Positions 20,078 to 30,818 of a stretch of DNA of 64,000 bases are shown here, piece after piece. The notes under the pieces are model-generated. The model searched no databases. It was not told where the DNA came from and saw only the letters and a list, made by a program, of their open reading frames with translations. The DNA comes from Fomes fomentarius (lineage: Eukaryota; Basidiomycota; Agaricomycetes; Polyporales; Polyporaceae), in NCBI GenBank assembly GCA_022606135.1, contig JABYQN010000008.1, positions 558,001 to 622,000 on the forward strand, given 5' to 3'. Numbering within the stretch: position 1 is the first letter of the stretch; the number at the start of each line of letters is the position of its first letter. Made by a program: the position numbers and the translations under genes.

Positions 20078-22933
20078 TCAAACATACACGAGGACCTTGT
20101 ATTCCGTCGCAGACTTCTCAACGCCATTGTAAGGGATTTGCGCTATGGTTTCAAGGGCGATTAAGTCACTGAACATTAGGTCTGTTGTCGACACCACTCA
20201 CCATTGCCGTCAACCTGTACTCTGCCGGGGTAGGTACCACCGTTGATTTCCGCCCTGGCTATGTACAGCGTCGTCCCATCGGCCCCATTACCTCCCCTGA
20301 TGATATTTTGTCAGCATACATGTGTCGCTACTATGACTGTCAGTGCACTCACCGAACGGGCATAGCACCGTTGAGCTTGCTGGAAGAGAACGTCCCCGAA
20401 ACTGCAGCCCAACGAACGGACAGTGGGTTCCCCACGAGGAATTGAACCGAGTCTTGGCCAATCTGTATGAGGTGAGGGTATATTCGGGTTAGCATCATTG
20501 CGCAAAGAGAGCTTACGGGAATCTTGATCTCCTTCCCCCGTAGGTTATATGGGCAACCTGCTGATCTGCCATACCCGGATCTGGTGGGCGAATGTCTCAA
20601 TTCGGTTATGAGGAGGAGTTTACGCGCTAGACTCACAGACGGCATCCTGGTGCGGGTCATGTTAGTGACTACACGCATTCGGAGACGGGCGGAGAATTAC
20701 CTGATACGTTGCACGAGCGAGGAAAAGTGGCTTTCCGATGGACACTTGGCCGCCCATAATCGTCGCAAGTGGGACGAGTCCCGTGAGGGAGGAAACCTAA
20801 GGAGGGTAGAGTCGATTAAATTACTGATGTCATACTATGCTAGACAAACATCAGTTACCCATGCCGGTCGGATAAGAATGTCGGGACTGTCACTCTCGAC
20901 AGGAGGCGCTGCACGTAGCTATGGCATGATCAGCGACGTGAAAGGAATGGAAGCTCGAGCCTGAGGGAGACTTACTCCGCCACCCCAATGGTCCTTGCAA
21001 TACTGCTCGAACTCGTTCAAGGGCGGATACTGCGGCGCGAACCCAGACCCAAGATTCTGCTGAATGATGCTCAGGGTGGCCATGAAGTCGGGAGAGGTGA
21101 GTTTCTGAGGAGAGTACTTCACGCTCTCGTGCAAGACAGACTCTACGGTGATGTGCTTGCTCGTAAGACGTGTCTCGGCGCGCATGATCGGCTGTAGGAG
21201 AAGAGACGTCTCCTTGAACGCGTTGTGAGGCTGCGACGTCCCCCATGGATCCGGCCGGGGTTGAGAGTAGAGACGCAGGTATTCGAGGTCCAAGCTGATC
21301 AGGTCCTTGATCTCTCCCTATCGAGCAGTATCGCGTCTCAAGCAAGGAGCAGTTACGAAGAAGGAAGAGAAACTCACTGCCAACCAAAAGAGGGTGATAT
21401 CCGACAATTCGTGTCGCTCATAGCCTCCACCGACATCTGAATGGGCGCCAGCGAACCAGACCTATATAGACTTTAGGGGAGGGATCGGGGTTAGTTGAAT
21501 CAATCTTACCTGTTTCAAGACCTGGTCGGCGTCCAGCCCACCAGAGGGGATTGTCCACAGAGTAGGAAGGAACCTCTTACGGTTCTCCTGTAGAGAGACG
21601 GCATGAAGAGCAACCTTCACGGTCTTCGGAAGGGCTGTGTCGGCAATGTTCAGGGCATCGATCTCTTTGTAGACGGACCCGACGGTATCCCAGACGCCGA
21701 CACATCTATTATGAGATTCTCAGTTCGCCGAATGGAAACGTGTTCATGATATCAAGAACATACTTGATATTAGTGCGACGGGTGTCTGAGGGTATTTGAG
21801 GCGTCTCTCCATTCATGAGCTGACGCCAAATCTCGAAGAAGAGGCCAAGATTTTCGCGAGTTAATAGACCAATGCGATCCTGATGACAGGAATCAGTGAG
21901 ATCTTCAGCTTGTAAGTGCAGAAAACTCGACTGCTTACGATCAGCCCAGACAACTTCCTCGCCGTGTATGCACCTCTGTGATTACAAAATGAGTAGGATA
22001 CTACTAGGGCGACTCGGGTCCTCTGACCTAGAGAATCTGCACGGTTCAAGTTAGAACATATGTGTTAGGACATGGCAGAGGTGCTCACCCAAACAGACAA
22101 ACTTCGTCTCCAACTTCAAAGTTTTGCGCAACAAACACGTAGGCATCGCGGATCTTGGTTGCTGTGTAAATCGTCGATATCAAAATCCTGTAACCCATAT
22201 CCACGAAGTAAATTGCTCACCGACGGCAGTACCGAGAGCCTCTACGGATCGTCGAGCGACGATCTGTCAATGATTACGGTGTATATACCGAAGCATGGCA
22301 ACTCACGCATGGCGGTAGTCCCGGTCACTGAGTCACCAGTAAAGTTGGACTCAGACCCTACACCGCTTTGATAGAAGACGATTTGCTTGTTCCCCTTCCT
22401 AGAGAATTGACGACAGTAGGTTTCCCTAGCTGGATGGAGCTGCGTATTATGACACTCACTCGTCGAAGTTCTTCACAGAGCGCGCTATACACGATATACA
22501 ATCAGGACGGGGCAACGTCAAGGTCATGTTCCGTCAGATAACTTGAACTCACCAAGACGCAACACGTTTGTAGCATACTGAGTGGTACTGGCACCACCAC
22601 CCTCGAGGGCTAGCAACGAGTCGACGTAGGTCTAGAATGCACCTGTGCTAAGTGATGGTGTGAACCCACGAAGAAGATCCTGAAGTCCTATAGCGACAAT
22701 GAGTGGGTTACTGATTTATACGACCGCATTGCACATACCCCCAAGAAGCCCACCGATCGGCGTCAGGTTAGCCAGCCCGCCAATCGGCGTACTTTTCGGC
22801 GTAGGCAAAGTAGATTCTTGCGATGACAGTCAGCTGTGACTCAGTGCGGACAGTCAAATCACGTACTAGGTGGTGCCAAAGTGCCGTCCATGCCGGTGCC
22901 GTCGCAGAAAACTAGCAGAGTCTTGGGAGCCAT
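20078..22933 (-). CDS. DUF2235 alpha/beta hydrolase with C-terminal DM9-like lectin module
   Basis: The 21-exon model (584 aa), read leftward: 22933-22867, 22816-22739, 22687-22643, 22609-22553, 22484-22460, 22398-22307, 22241-22221, 22161-22089, 22036-22028, 21975-21939, 21879-21764, 21705-21510, 21461-21378, 21317-20976, 20918-20859, 20796-20701, 20646-20624, 20580-20517, 20462-20353, 20296-20202 and 20142-20078. The N-terminal two thirds is DUF2235: TLLVFCDGTGMDG, KQIVFYQSGVGSES, the nucleophile elbow GFSRGAYTARKLSGLI, VGVWDTVGSV, and the His loop WFAGAHSDVGGGY. This family includes phospholipase-type effectors. The C-terminal third reads like two DM9/DUF3421 units (LVPLATIMGGQ, PLFLARATYQ, RGKEIKIP; then LYIARAEINGG, PGRV, IPYNGVEKSATEYKVLVYV), known elsewhere as mannose-binding lectins. 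No signal peptide. The intron at 22610-22642 would be only 33 bp and is the weakest part. Confidence 0.85.
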
Positions 22934-24894
22934 GATGAAGGATGCTATACTGTAGTCTGAGTCGAAGCTCGGGGAGAGGCTGATGCTTCACTGAAGGCCT
23001 ATATAGTACTCAGCCCCTCGAGCGAAGATATTAGCCAGGTGCCTCTTTCACAGCGAGAAGGACCCCCAACATCATTACCGAGGTGTGCGCGTAGACCTAA
23101 TGGAACCATAATTGAAGTTGAGCATGGAAGGCAAGGGATGTGACCCAGTTTACAGCGGCTGCATGACAGTGGAGCGCTTAGAACGCAACGAGGCATCCTC
23201 TATTGGGCTTGGAATCGTCCTTGAGCACATCACGCGCAGGAAGCACGTTCAATGATGTTGTGAAAGGAGTGCCAATCCTGTCATGTGTTGTCGGCGTCAA
23301 TCGTCGGCTCTGCTCGTATGTCCCTTTGCAAGGTCGACATACGTACAAGCAATGCCTCGGATAGCAGTATGAAATTATATACTGTATAGCCTGCATGGGA
23401 TGGACGTAAAAAGATGCTTCCCGAACTTTGTACCAGGCGCTCGAATGGAACATTGCAGACGCCCGGGCGTGGTACCTTCAAAGAAAACCCTTTCGGGCCT
23501 TCCCACTCTGGAGCTCAAACGGAATAGGAGCTGTGATATGGGGTGACCTCGAGATCGAGGTATTATTCCACAGCTTATTGAACATCGTTATCCATGCGGA
23601 ATCTTACGAGGGCTAGTTGCCGTGTTGCCACGGGCGACGCCCAAGGAAGACGAAGGTTGGATGCTTCCAAGCCAAGCTTGACATATATCTGATGCACGAG
23701 TGCGACGAACTGGACGTCCATGTCCCGAGGAAAACTGTTTCAGAATTGCGGGGTCTGAAAATCTGACGTCCGATTTGAAGTGGTGTCCAGCAGCATTCGA
23801 AGGCGGTGACAAGGGTGTTCTCATGAGGGCGACATGAGGGTGCATGAGACGTACACGTAGCATCAATAGCATAGAGCACCATGCTTGATGCAGGAGCTTT
23901 GTATGCCACGTCCATTATGAACTCGTCATTGGGAAGCTCATTCGTACTTGCTTCCAGTATTACCATCTATCACTCACTTGAGCCTGGCCCACGCAGCAGG
24001 ACCATGGCTCGCAGTGGGCATTGCCCGTAACCCTGAGTGGATTGCACCATCATGCAACATGGCCGATCGGACTCCAGATTCCAATGGGTTTGAGTACCGC
24101 AGGGCCCAGTTCGTACATAGTCCATAAGTCTAGGACGTACCTTTTGTAAGCTTCTATGCCATATCTTCCCATAGAGACGGCCGTAATTGTAGGCCTCACG
24201 GATCACCGAGGGACAGGCTACGATCGTGAGGGTGTAATGGAATCGCTGTGGCCCAACGTCGATAAGCCAGGTTGGGGAACTTGAAGCCTTCGCGGAGGAT
24301 GGCAGTGGCGTGCCCATTGGCACGATTCGACATTCTGTGAGAAACCCATGTTTCTGTGCATATGTCCTGACCTGTCCACATTAGCATACTTTTATTGCAC
24401 TGCATCTCGGTCTGAGACGTTACCGTTGGGAGGGAACATAAGTAGGTAACGGAAACGGTTGCGAAGAACGTTTTGAATGATGGTGCCACGTGGCCCAGAT
24501 ACACCCGACTGAGCGCCTAGAATCGGACCTCGACTCGGACTTCCCTCACTGTACTTCAAAGAAGTTCCATATGTGGTACGGTTAACTCTCAATCTTCTTC
24601 CAAAAACTGTTGTCTGCGTATACCCCCATGTGTACACACGCTCTACCTCGCCCTGACCTCACCACCGCCGTGTCGGAGCCTTTCACTCGTATTTGTAATA
24701 AAGGGGCGCCGCTGCTATTAGCCGGTAGTAATCGTAGATTAGCAAGTTCAAAACCGCCTCATTCAAGTTGTCTCTCTCCCTTGGGGCATGTGCTACCTTT
24801 AGCCCATTAAATCAGGGACAGTTCATCGCTGCTGTGAGTCGATGCATGGATGCTTGACTACGTTTTGTAACCCGGTCATTGACTAGACACACAG
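22934..24894. other. intergenic, nothing recognised
   Basis: Two kilobases between divergent genes. Several frames of 60-117 codons exist on both strands, but none shows family motifs or consistent splice sites. It may hold decayed sequence. Confidence 0.4.
22999..23006 (-). promoter_or_regulatory. possible TATA element of the DUF2235 gene
   Basis: A palindromic CTATATAG lies about 66 bp upstream of the minus-strand ATG at 22,933, a usual distance in this window. Function inferred from position only. Confidence 0.4.
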
Positions 24895-26977
24895 ATGATC
24901 CCTTCGAATCTCACGTCTTGGCTCACCATCCTCGGATCCTTCGCCGGCCCTCTCGCGAACCAGCTCTTTCTGACCCCACCGACCGCTCCAAACACATTGA
25001 TTACGCCACAGGTCTTTGCGTTCGTGAAGGATGTACTCGACAAAGCTACTATCCCGGGACTTTCCATGGGTATAGTTCGGCTTCGTAGTCAAAGCCGATT
25101 TCCAGATATCCAACTTGCAACATGGGGAAGGCGGACGGAACATGCAGAAGATGACGATATGACGTCAGATGTGAGTGAAGGCATGCCCCCTGCGTCCTAC
25201 TTGTAACGCTCATTCATGTCCAGACTCTATTTGCGTTGGCCTCGTGTTCCAAGGCATTCCTAACAAGTGCGGTCGGTCTCGTTATAGACGACTATGCACA
25301 GGGACGCAACACCACTCCTCTCCCTGCAGGAGTCCAGCAACTTAATTGGGACACGAAAATGCAAGCGCTCTTGCCTGATGAGTGGGGGCTGCGTGATGAG
25401 TGGGTGGAGAGCAGGGTCAGTCTTCGAGATGCGTTATCGCATACGTCTGGCCTCCCGAGGTATATAGGATGCTCGTTCAGGAGAAACTTCGTTGACGATG
25501 CTCTGCAGGCACGACTTCTCTTATCGGCCTGGCGAAACTGTCGCAGATGTCCTACAGAGGCTGAAGAAGCTCCCAACTGCTTATGAGCTGCGTGAACGAT
25601 GGCTATACAACAACCAGGTAGTTCCCACTCATATATATACCGACCTGACCGCTCATGCATATTCTGGGTAGATGTATATGGTTGGCGCGCACATCGTCGC
25701 CAAGCTCACGAACATGCCCTACCCATCCTTCGTCGAGTCTCGCATCTTTTCGCCCCTTAACATGTCTTCGACCACATTCTCGCCATCCAAGGCAGCGAAT
25801 ACTGGAAAGCTGACGCAATCGTGGACATGGAGAGGTCCGCGACGCATACCGTTTTGGTTTCCTGACGAGGTTGCCGAGCTCTTCGCCGGAGCAGGCGGTG
25901 TGATCTCCAATGCGGTGGATATGGCAAGGAACATCGTTTGCTTGCATGGCTCTTACTGATCATGACGATCGACGCCATAACAGACCAAGTGGCTTGCCGT
26001 CCTCCTCAACCGAGGCGTCGATCCAGTAACGAACACCACGATCATTCCGGCTTCTGTCCTCACAGAGACAACAACGGCGCATGCGATCGTCAGTGGCACC
26101 GCATCCGGCGACCTATCCATCACGGGCTATGGGATGGGCTGGTTCCGCGGGTCCTACCGTGGGCACGACGTACGTTCCCCACCTCCACGCATTCTCTGCT
26201 ATCACATCACTGATCTTCATTAACGCTTCCGCGCTCCAACAGGTCGCGTGGCACTCCGGTGCGATCCCCGGGTTCTCGCTCCTCGCCGCCTTCCTCCCGC
26301 AAGACAACATGGGTGTGGTCCTGCTCGCAAACATGGACGAGAAGTACGACGAAACGATGGATATCCTGTACCGCGTCATCGACGAGGCGCTGGAGTTACC
26401 GGCATCCAGCATTCCCACATCTCCCTCAGATACAACCACAGAGCCAGATCACGCATCTCAGTCTACGTCTACCGTAGTAGAATCGGAGCCGCTCCCGCTT
26501 GGACTAGAAGCGTATGTCGGAACGTACCACAACTCTGCGTATGGCACTATCACGCTCTGCGCCTCGTTCGGCGCATCCGAATCCGACCACTGCAACCACG
26601 TCCTGGGGCAGTTCGCTTCCGTCGACGCTCAGGCGTCGCCCGCAGACATCTCCACCAACAGCACTCACGTCCTCTACGCGGCCTTCCCGCGCGTATGGTC
26701 CACGCACATGCGCCTGCGGCACACGAACAGGAACTCGTTCGCGGTGACGCTGTCCGCGCTGTTCCCGCACGGCTACGGCAGGGATACGACGCCGTTTGAG
26801 CAGTACGAGTCGCAGGTCGGCGTGGGACGCGCCGAGTTTGTCGTCGACGGCGACACCGGTGCGGTCGTGGGCTTCGCTTTGATCACGGAGGAAGAAGCTG
26901 CCGTCGCCCGGGCTCGCGCGAGCCGCGATGGCGGGGCCCCGGGGGCGATCGGGGATGCGTGGTTCGCGAAGGTTTGA
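24895..26977 (+). CDS. class C beta-lactamase-like serine hydrolase
   Basis: Six exons: 24895-25170, 25224-25459, 25509-25617, 25672-25923, 25984-26169 and 26243-26977 (597 aa). The product belongs to the penicillin-binding-protein/AmpC-like serine hydrolases (esterase or peptidase activity, as in fungal LACTB-like proteins). Visible motifs: SxxK as FALASCSKAFLTSA, the second motif YxN in RWLYNNQMYMVGAH, DALSHTSGLPRHD, GAGGVISNAVDM, and an HSG (KTG equivalent) in VAWHSGAIPGFSL. The C-terminal lipocalin-like region has a YVGTYHNSAYGTI strand. The N-terminus carries a hydrophobic stretch (LTSWLTILGSFAGPL), perhaps a signal or anchor. The intron 25924-25983 has a GC donor (GCAAGG); with a GT-only model the frame would end early at 25,959. 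Confidence 0.88.
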
Positions 26978-27391
26978 CAGAGTGAAGCGTGCTGGTGGAT
27001 TTTCGCATAGCTGTGCTGTCAATAATGTCTGTCAGTGCCTGTGGTGCGGAATGCTTAACAGTTGTCGTCGCGACTCCGACGTCGGTCACGGAAGCTTCCG
27101 AGCTTCCGAACTTATCTTTGACCACAATTCAGTGCTCAAGTGACCGGTTGTCCAGTGTTGCTTGCTGCTTGCATGTTGCATGATTGCACGTACGATCAGC
27201 CGAGCGAGGTCCGATGGAATGGAACGAGTGACGATTCGGTGCCCACGGGTATACAAGGATAGAGTAAAGCAGTAAAACAAATGATCGTACACTGACACTT
27301 GTCCATATCTTCTCCGTGTCATCATCGTAGGTATCCGGGGGCCGACTCGGCAGTACAGCAACAGTAAGACAGTCATACAGCATATCATGTA
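26978..27391. other. intergenic between convergent genes
   Basis: This 414-bp stretch should hold two terminators. Nothing else recognised. Confidence 0.5.
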
Positions 27392-29364
27392 TCATACGCC
27401 GTACCCTGCATGCTGCCGCTTCACATACCATGTCTTCCGTGTGCCATCCATGATGTCTGCAGAGCGCACAGCAGCGCAACATTCCACGTCAGCCACCGCC
27501 ACCAATTCGCAAAAACACAGCGCGGAAGGCTCGAGCGAGAAACTCACCAATAGGAGAAGTGAAGTTGTGCAGGAACGGATGCACGCCCGCCGCGCCGTCA
27601 TGGGCGGCGAGCGCGCGCTCAGTCAAGCGCGCCGGCTCGACCGTGACGACGCGGCCCTCGAGTACCACGCCTTCCGCCGTCCTGCGGTTCGGCGCGAACA
27701 CGGGCGACGGTTGCGGCATCTCCGAGCTGAGGTCAATGTCGAGGGAGTTGGCCTTCGCGGGCGCGTCCGTGCGCACGGCGGCGTACTCGGACTTGAAGTT
27801 GCCGTACTCACGCTCGCGCATTGGCGTGTCGGGCTCGGCGGTCGTCGCGGACGAGAGGCGTTTGTGTGAGGAGGGCCCGTGGTACGTGTCCATGGAGAGG
27901 CGGGACTCGTTGCGGCGCGAGCGCGATTGGGAGCGTTCGCGAGTCGCGTGACGGGAATGGATCTCGCCTTCGACGGAGCGGGGAAAGAAGATCTGCAGAG
28001 AGGAAAGGGGGGTAGGGTTGAACGACATGGGACGAGATAGAAATATAGATATTGGGGAGAGGACATACAACGAGTGTCATTGCAGAGGATATACAACAGC
28101 CAAGCGCTGAGACAGACGTGAGAAGCTCGGTCCAGAATCTGCAAAGCGATTTGAGCGATTAGCAGTGGGCCTCGACAGCTGAGTAGGGCACTCACGTGCT
28201 CTCATTGACGTGCTGATGAGGGCGGACGCCGTCAATCGCAAGAACGAGGAGCGGCGCGACGAATAGGAAGCGGAACACGACGCGGAGAGTGTTCAGCTCA
28301 TGGAATGTAGTGAGACGAACGATAGTCTGCGTGTCGACGCCACTCTTTTTCTGTCAGCCGCCATGAGCGATGTCGGATCGAACGCCACATGCAGACACTC
28401 TAGAACGTACCAAGTTGCCGATGAACGAAGGGAAAGTCCACAAAATCGGCATAAACCAAAGTGTAAGAGACAAGCTGCCTAGGCTTCCCGCTAGGAACGT
28501 GAAAGCTTCACACTGTGCGCCACATCAGGTTCCGTCGGCTCAATCAAGGGGACTACAGGAGAGCAGCGACGCACCTTGAGGGGATCAGACCGCGTGAATA
28601 TCGTGACCAGAGGCATATACGTGACGGCGATGACGGAGCCAACTACCCAAGTCCTGAAGTACAAGCTTCGGAACCAGTCCTGCTGTACCGAGCCTGAGTT
28701 GACGAGGAAGAGCCAAAAGCACAGTTCTTCCAAGTGTGTTACCCTGGTAGCGTCAAGGTCAGGATGGCGTCCCTCCGAGCTCGCAGAAATACTCACATCT
28801 CTAGACTCCATGAGATTGTGAAGAGCAAGTAGAATGGGAAGATGGCGTCCTTATGCGATTGAGTCCACATTTGCCATGGTCTTGGGACGACTAATTTGCA
28901 CCACTCAGCCTCACTTGGCGAGAAGATACGATATGCATCACTCACTGCCGTACACGGGGAGATCCACGAAACCTTCCTCGTACTTGATCACCGCAAACCC
29001 GACGGAATACGTTAATATTCCTGGTACGCTTAACAAGTACGTATACTTGAGATGGATATGAGTGCCATTGTCAACTTCGAGGGGACTGTGGATCGCACGC
29101 ACTGTCATGAGTCGCTTGAACGCGCCGGAGTATGGTCCATTGTTTAGCCTATGCCAGGTGAGCACACCGCGAGTATATAGAAGTGAGCGGTGAACACACC
29201 TCAGGCACTTGAACCTATCGAACTTCCACAAGTGGAAGACTAGGAAGCCAGCGAGCTAGAAGTTGGGTTCATGCTATATTCTATGTTCACCGACAAGCTC
29301 GGAAACGCACCAGACTAGACATGATAGACCAGATGATGTATGTTGCCGGGGTGGTATGCGACAT
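27392..29364 (-). CDS. multipass membrane protein of an uncharacterised basidiomycete family
   Basis: Eleven exons, read leftward: 29364-29311, 29255-29200, 29148-29103, 29045-28946, 28890-28797, 28743-28575, 28512-28411, 28350-28196, 28138-28069, 27992-27548 and 27456-27392 (451 aa). The start opens a membrane segment (TPATYIIWSIMSSLLAGFL) followed by HLWKFDRFKCLR. About seven TM segments follow, including HLEELCFWLFLVNSGS, VVGSVIAVTYMPLVTIF, FTFLAGSLGSLSLTLWFMP, RVVFRFLFVAPLLVLAIDG and LLTSVSALGCCISSAMTLVIFF. A 150-residue hydrophilic Ser/Arg-rich cytosolic tail ends the protein. I recall this arrangement from other Agaricomycete proteins without known function; it is receptor-like in topology only. 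The last intron could be retained, giving an alternative tail. Confidence 0.85.
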
Positions 29365-30012
29365 GTTGCGGGACAATTACGAAGAAATGGCAGTGCCGAA
29401 TAACTGTGCGGAGTGTGAGTGATGAGACGGGATGCATTGGAAGGAATGGGTTCAATGGGATATGATGTGGGTGTTAGGAAATAATGTTGGGGATCGAGGT
29501 AGGGACGTCAAAGAGAGGATGATACTCACAAATAAAAGAAGCGAAGCTCCTGGGGGCTACGGAGTAGCTCTGGAGTGATAAGACTCGAGGACGTCCGAAG
29601 GTCGTGAAGTGGATGAGCGTGGCGCACTGGGGCTCTGGATTGGAATGCATGGGGTATATGAAGAGCGCAAGCAATCTCGGAACAGTAGCACATGGTGCCA
29701 TCAGTGGGACATCACTCCGTGACGTTCATGCGTACCAAACTATCATCGCCGTTCCCGTGCTGAGGACAGGTACACGCTGTCATGAGAATGTCCATCACAA
29801 TCTGGCCAGACGGTCAATTGTAGCGCATGGTTTTGAGTTTAGGATGGAACTCGAAGCAGAAACAGCCCCGCACACCGCTCTGGAAGTCATGCTGCGAATT
29901 GTGCGCGTTTCGAGGCTTCGAGCGCAGTGCAGTGTTTTGATGCCTCGAAACCTGAGGCTCCATTGCTGATCCCAAGTCAATCTGGGCATACCATTCCCTG
30001 TGGGAGCGCCCT
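29365..30012. other. intergenic, nothing recognised
   Basis: This region contains the promoter of the minus-strand membrane protein gene and ends at the left border of the tandem duplication. No coding exon recognised. Confidence 0.45.
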
Positions 30013-30175
30013 GCACATCGTTGATGGGGGTCAAGGGACAAGTCACAAGCGGGAGGCGGTGGGCGTTCGCATCACGTATTGCCTAACCGGGTAAACTAGC
30101 CGAGCGAGATCTGTGCGCCAGCCTTCAGCCACATCTCTGATCTCTTCATTTTCAGTCCTCGACCTGAGCCCCGCA

Positions 30176-30818
30176 ATGTCGCTGTCCACACCAACACAGG
30201 ACGATCTAGAGGAATTGCTGCTATCATGCAGATATGGCGACGTCCAAGACATCCAGCAGTTCGTCTCCAACTTTGGCCCAGACGCGCTCGCGACGGTCAG
30301 GGATGACAACGGGAACAGCGTCCTACACATGGTTGCTGGAAACGGGCACACAGGTATCGTCGCTCGCTTGGTCCCTAGCCTCCTCCACTCGAATCAGCCG
30401 ACTGATATGCGCAAGATCTCTCACAGACGCCCTGGAATACCTCCTCCCTCAACTTCCCCCCTCACTGCTTTCCGCACCCAATAACGCAGGCTCGACGCCA
30501 CTGCACTGGGCCGCCCTCAACAGCCACCTTCCTGTTGCTGAGAAGCTCGTCAAATTCCCCGGCGGTCCTGGCGTCGACTTGATTGATCTCAAAAACGCCG
30601 CCGGGCGCTCGCCTCTCGGAGAGGCCGAGAATGCCGGGTGGGAGGACGGCGCAAAGTGGTTCGTCGAGCTCATGAACCTTGACGAGAAGGCGAAAGGCGA
30701 GGAGGAGGAGCTCCGGACGGCGGAGGGTACCGACAACATCGAGGTCGAGATCCAGGACGCCGAGGGGCATATTGCAAAAATGTCGCTCGAAAAAGGCGCA
30801 TCGAGTACCGAACAATAG
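30176..30818 (+). CDS. small ankyrin-repeat protein (Yar1-like), copy A
   Basis: Exons 30176-30353 and 30427-30818 give 189 aa. Ankyrin units are visible as DDNGNSVLHMVAGNGHTDALEYLL, then NNAGSTPLHWAALNSHLPVAEKLV and NAAGRSPLGEAENAGWEDGAKWF. The C-terminus is acidic (EKAKGEEEEL, NIEVEIQDAEGHIAKMS). Size, order of repeats and acidic tail resemble yeast Yar1, an ankyrin chaperone of ribosomal protein S3, but this is an analogy. An alternative upstream in-frame extension lacks a canonical ATG. The second copy 6,786 bp to the right differs at two codons near the C-terminus. Confidence 0.88.

Noticed and set aside
26248..26799. 183-codon frame within the last exon of the beta-lactamase-like gene
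   Set aside because: Arg-rich shadow of the true exon in another frame.
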